Source: Defluviitaleaceae bacterium
GTDB taxonomy: Bacteria; Bacillota; Clostridia; Lachnospirales; WRAA01
Direction: 5' to 3'
DNA: 7,337 nucleotides
NCBI GenBank assembly: GCA_009780445.1
Contig: WRAA01000102.1
Span: 1-7,337 of the forward strand
Positions 5,418 to 7,337 of this stretch are shown in pieces. Each line of letters begins with the position of its first letter. Position 1 is the first letter of the stretch. The translations under genes were made by a program, and so were the position numbers. The notes below the pieces were generated by a model. It ran no database searches. It was not told the DNA's origin and saw nothing but the letters and a program-made list of their open reading frames with translations.

Positions 5418-7155
5418 ACAAGAATATCCGAACCCCATGGTTGATCAGCCCGCCCACGAATATGGCCGTCGCAATAGTCGAAAGCCCGATGACCAGGGCG
5501 ATCCTCGCGTTAAACTCCTTCGCCAGTATCGCAAACACCGACAGGCACGGCAGGTACATCAGGGACACCGCGCCGCCCACAAAAGCTTGCAAGGGCGTGA
5601 GATCCAGCGCGAGCAGCGGCGCGACAGACATTTCGCGGCGCACAATGCCCAGTATCAACGCCACAACGGCGTCCGCCGGCAGACCCAGCCAGCCGCTTAC
5701 AACAGGCTGCGCGTAAAACGCGATAACGCCCAGCACACCGGATTCACTAAGCAGAGCCGCGAACACAATGGCTATCATCATCGGCACTTCCGCGTCCTTT
5801 AAAAAGTGGCTCATGCGTGTTGCCAGCTTCCGGCCGTAGGCCTTGGCGTTGGGCATCAGCAGATTCGGCACCTCCAGCATAAGCGGCTCCACACTGCCCT
5901 GCACAATCCTGCCCGCAATCAGCGTCACGGTGATAAACAGCAGCATCGCAAAGACGAACATCAGCGGCAGCATCCACCACGCGTAACCCGCCAGCAAGCT
6001 TATCAACGCGCCTGACTGCGATATGCACGGCACGGCGAAGCATATCGCTGTGGTGATCACTATACGCTCCTTGCGCGAGGTTGCGGCGCGGCTTCCGATA
6101 ATGGCCGGCACGGCACAGCCGTAGCCCATAAGCATGTGTATGAGGCTGCCGCCCTGCACGCCCAGCCTGCGCATTACATTGTCGAACAGCACGCTTATGC
6201 GCGGCAGGAAACCCGTGTCCTCAAGAAGCGTAAACGCGACGTAGAACATCAGCACATAGGGGAAGATCAGGGCGAGTATCCACTCAAAGCTGATGACGAA
6301 TATGCCGAATTCGCCGATCATAATGTTACGGAACATGCCTTCTGGCAAAAGAGACGTGAACAGGTTGCGGAAGAACGGCACGATAATGTTGTTGACCAGC
6401 GGAAGCAGGAAGAACGCCCGCAGGAACCTTCCCCCGCCCACAACTATGCCGATGGCCAGAGCGATAACCACCATGGCGATGGGTATGCCGGGCATGGGGC
6501 GCATCATGCTGCTGCCCAGCTTGTCGATCAGGCTTGGTTCAGCGTCGGTCTTGGTGCTTACGCGGCGCGTTATGTCCTTCGCTGTTGCCCAGATGTCTGC
6601 ATTGCCGGACACCGAGGGGCAGGATGCACAACCGCCGCACCCGCCGCCGCTTCCCGCCAAACCCAGCACGTCCTCCAGCCGCAGAGCCAGCTTGTCGAAG
6701 CCCTGCCGCTTAACGGCCACGGTCTCGACAACAGGCGCGCCCAGTTCCTGCGCAAGCAGCTTCGCGTTGACGCTTATGCCGTGCCGCGTTGCCACGTCCA
6801 GCAGATTCAGCGCGTACACCACGGGGATACCGTACCGCCGTATCTCCAGAGCCAGCTGCAAGTTGCGCTCCAGGTTGGACGCGTCCAGCACGCAGATGAT
6901 TGCGTCCGCGCCGCCCTCCATGAAGCTTGCCGCGACAGTCTCCGCCTCGGACGCCGGCACCAGCGAGTACGTGCCGGGTACGTCGACCAAGGTGTATTCC
7001 TTGTTCCCCGGCTTGAAGCGGCCTTCCATATAATTAACCGTGGTGCCCGCATAGTTGGAGCTTACGGCGTGTATGCCCGTCAGTTCTGTGAAGAATACGC
7101 TCTTCCCCACATTCGGGTTGCCCATGAGCAGGATGCGCGGGTTATAGCCATTCAA
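5416..7155 (-). CDS. feoB: Divergent FeoB-type ferrous iron transporter with CxxCxxC linker
   Basis: Inner-membrane Fe(II) transporter with an N-terminal G domain. Numbering from the first in-frame GTG (7254): G1 GNPNVGKS at 45-52, a switch T in YAGTT at 68-72, G3 DVPGTYSL at 91-98, G4 NLLD at 150-153. A short helical GDI-like stretch (about 218-250) ends in GIPI, followed by membrane helices with two Gate-type halves: EDTGFLPR (345-352), GCAVPAI (379-385), RREMSV (about 539) and YLPC (567-570). The linker holds Cys 206, 209 and 212 (CGGCASC). The usual SCSAR gate motif reads SQSGA, with the Cys moved to 410. At about 580-612 residues it is shorter than typical FeoB. The frame is open to 7254, but residues 1-20 lie in a dispersed repeat, so the TTG at 7155 is preferred, with GGAG 10 bases upstream. 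No feoA is visible. Confidence 0.88.
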   Translation of the reverse strand: MNGYNPRILLMGNPNVGKSVFFTELTGIHAVSSNYAGTTVNYMEGRFKPGNKEYTLVDVPGTYSLVPASEAETVAASFMEGGADAIICVLDASNLERNLQLALEIRRYGIPVVYALNLLDVATRHGISVNAKLLAQELGAPVVETVAVKRQGFDKLALRLEDVLGLAGSGGGCGGCASCPSVSGNADIWATAKDITRRVSTKTDAEPSLIDKLGSSMMRPMPGIPIAMVVIALAIGIVVGGGRFLRAFFLLPLVNNIIVPFFRNLFTSLLPEGMFRNIMIGEFGIFVISFEWILALIFPYVLMFYVAFTLLEDTGFLPRISVLFDNVMRRLGVQGGSLIHMLMGYGCAVPAIIGSRAATSRKERIVITTAICFAVPCISQSGALISLLAGYAWWMLPLMFVFAMLLFITVTLIAGRIVQGSVEPLMLEVPNLLMPNAKAYGRKLATRMSHFLKDAEVPMMIAIVFAALLSESGVLGVIAFYAQPVVSGWLGLPADAVVALILGIVRREMSVAPLLALDLTPLQAFVGGAVSLMYLPCLSVFAILAKEFNARIALVIGLSTIATAIFVGGLINHGVRIFL

Positions 7156-7205
7156 CTTGAAAACACTCCAATCAAACTTGTCTTTTTGCGCAATTGCGTC
7201 GTCAT
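7152..7205 (-). CDS. Possible 17-codon leader ORF ahead of feoB
   Basis: ATG at 7205 follows AGG with a 5-base A-rich spacer, the best ribosome-binding arrangement upstream of feoB, but it is out of frame with feoB. The product would be MTTQLRKKTSLIGVFSS, ending in a TGA (7154-7152) that overlaps the candidate feoB TTG start in a TTGA. It could couple translation to feoB, be accidental, or reflect an indel in the six-A run. No homology is recognised. Confidence 0.3.
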   Translation of the reverse strand: MTTQLRKKTSLIGVFSS

Positions 7206-7271
7206 TTTTTCCTACGCTGACGCTCCGGATGCTGAACGTGTGCCACCGGCACACAGCATTCTAGCGTACCC
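7197..7271 (-). repeat. Dispersed repeat, copy 2 (immediately upstream of feoB)
   Basis: Near-identical inverted copy of 3813-3888. It contains the 17-bp palindrome at 7238-7254, a TAGAAT hexamer (7258-7263 on the - strand) and an AGG followed by ATG at its feoB-proximal edge. Beyond 7271 the copies diverge, but gacgacgcgtac recurs at 7322-7333, suggesting the larger repeat continues past the window with a roughly 50-bp longer spacer than copy 1. Confidence 0.85.
7258..7263 (-). promoter_or_regulatory. Possible -10 hexamer TAGAAT upstream of feoB
   Basis: TAGAAT matches the TATAAT consensus at five of six bases and is followed after 3 bases by the gtgtgccggtggcacac palindrome, which would sit near the transcription start like an operator. 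No convincing -35 element is seen, so the call is weak. The same arrangement is conserved in the MITE copy. Confidence 0.25.
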
Positions 7272-7337
7272 TGTGGGCTGGTCGTTCGGCTAACGCCGAA
7301 CTGCTCGCCCATGCAACCGGTGTACGCGTCGTCCCTC
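7272..7337. other. Non-coding right edge with a 7-bp perfect hairpin
   Basis: No gene is seen. gttcggc (7284-7290) and gccgaac (7295-7301) pair perfectly around a TAAC loop. This stretch is the spacer that differs between the two dispersed-repeat copies and runs off the window. Confidence 0.5.

Noticed and set aside
7238..7254. 17-bp palindrome considered as a Fur box upstream of feoB
   Set aside because: The sequence is GC-rich and does not resemble the AT-rich GATAAT-type Fur operator; it is also present in the MITE copy away from any iron gene start.
6136..7293. 385-codon open frame on the + strand opposite feoB
   Set aside because: His/Gln/Arg-rich low-plausibility product lying antisense to clear G-domain motifs; a coding shadow.

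Overview
The window is a GC-rich bacterial segment with five protein genes, all recognisable at family level, plus a short cluster of non-coding repeat DNA. A multi-HAMP chemoreceptor, a divergent FeoB, a DUF3810 protein, strong Shine-Dalgarno sites and an ATGA stop/start overlap suggest a motile anaerobic bacterium, possibly a GC-rich Firmicute (Clostridia). That is an inference from gene content only; no marker gene is present.

Layout. On the + strand, 1-2291 holds the 3' part of a methyl-accepting chemotaxis protein whose beginning lies left of the window. On the - strand, reading right to left, a tight three-gene set follows: a divergent FeoB ferrous-iron transporter (about 7155 to 5416), a small class I methyltransferase-fold protein resembling nicotianamine synthase (5401-4832), and a flippase-like polytopic membrane protein (4835-3972). 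A fourth - strand gene, a DUF3810 membrane protein with an HELAH zinc-protease motif (3550-2456), follows in the same direction. It converges on the chemoreceptor across a 164-bp gap occupied by two long hairpins.

Between the flippase-like gene and the DUF3810 gene lies a 377-bp element with no evident gene (3565-3941). It has about 36-bp terminal inverted repeats and a TTA direct repeat on each side, so it looks like a MITE. A second inverted-repeat unit flanked by CTAG appears to be nested inside it. Without the element the two genes would be only about 45 bp apart, so the DUF3810 gene probably once belonged to the feoB operon. A 75-bp segment of the MITE recurs almost unchanged in opposite orientation at 7197-7271, directly upstream of feoB. 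It carries a 17-bp palindrome, a -10-like hexamer and an AGG-plus-start-codon motif.

How the genes may work together: FeoB imports Fe(II) driven by its G domain. The neighbouring NAS-like enzyme and flippase-like protein could make and move a metal ligand or modified lipid, but this is inference from gene order. The chemoreceptor appears to be a separate convergent unit.
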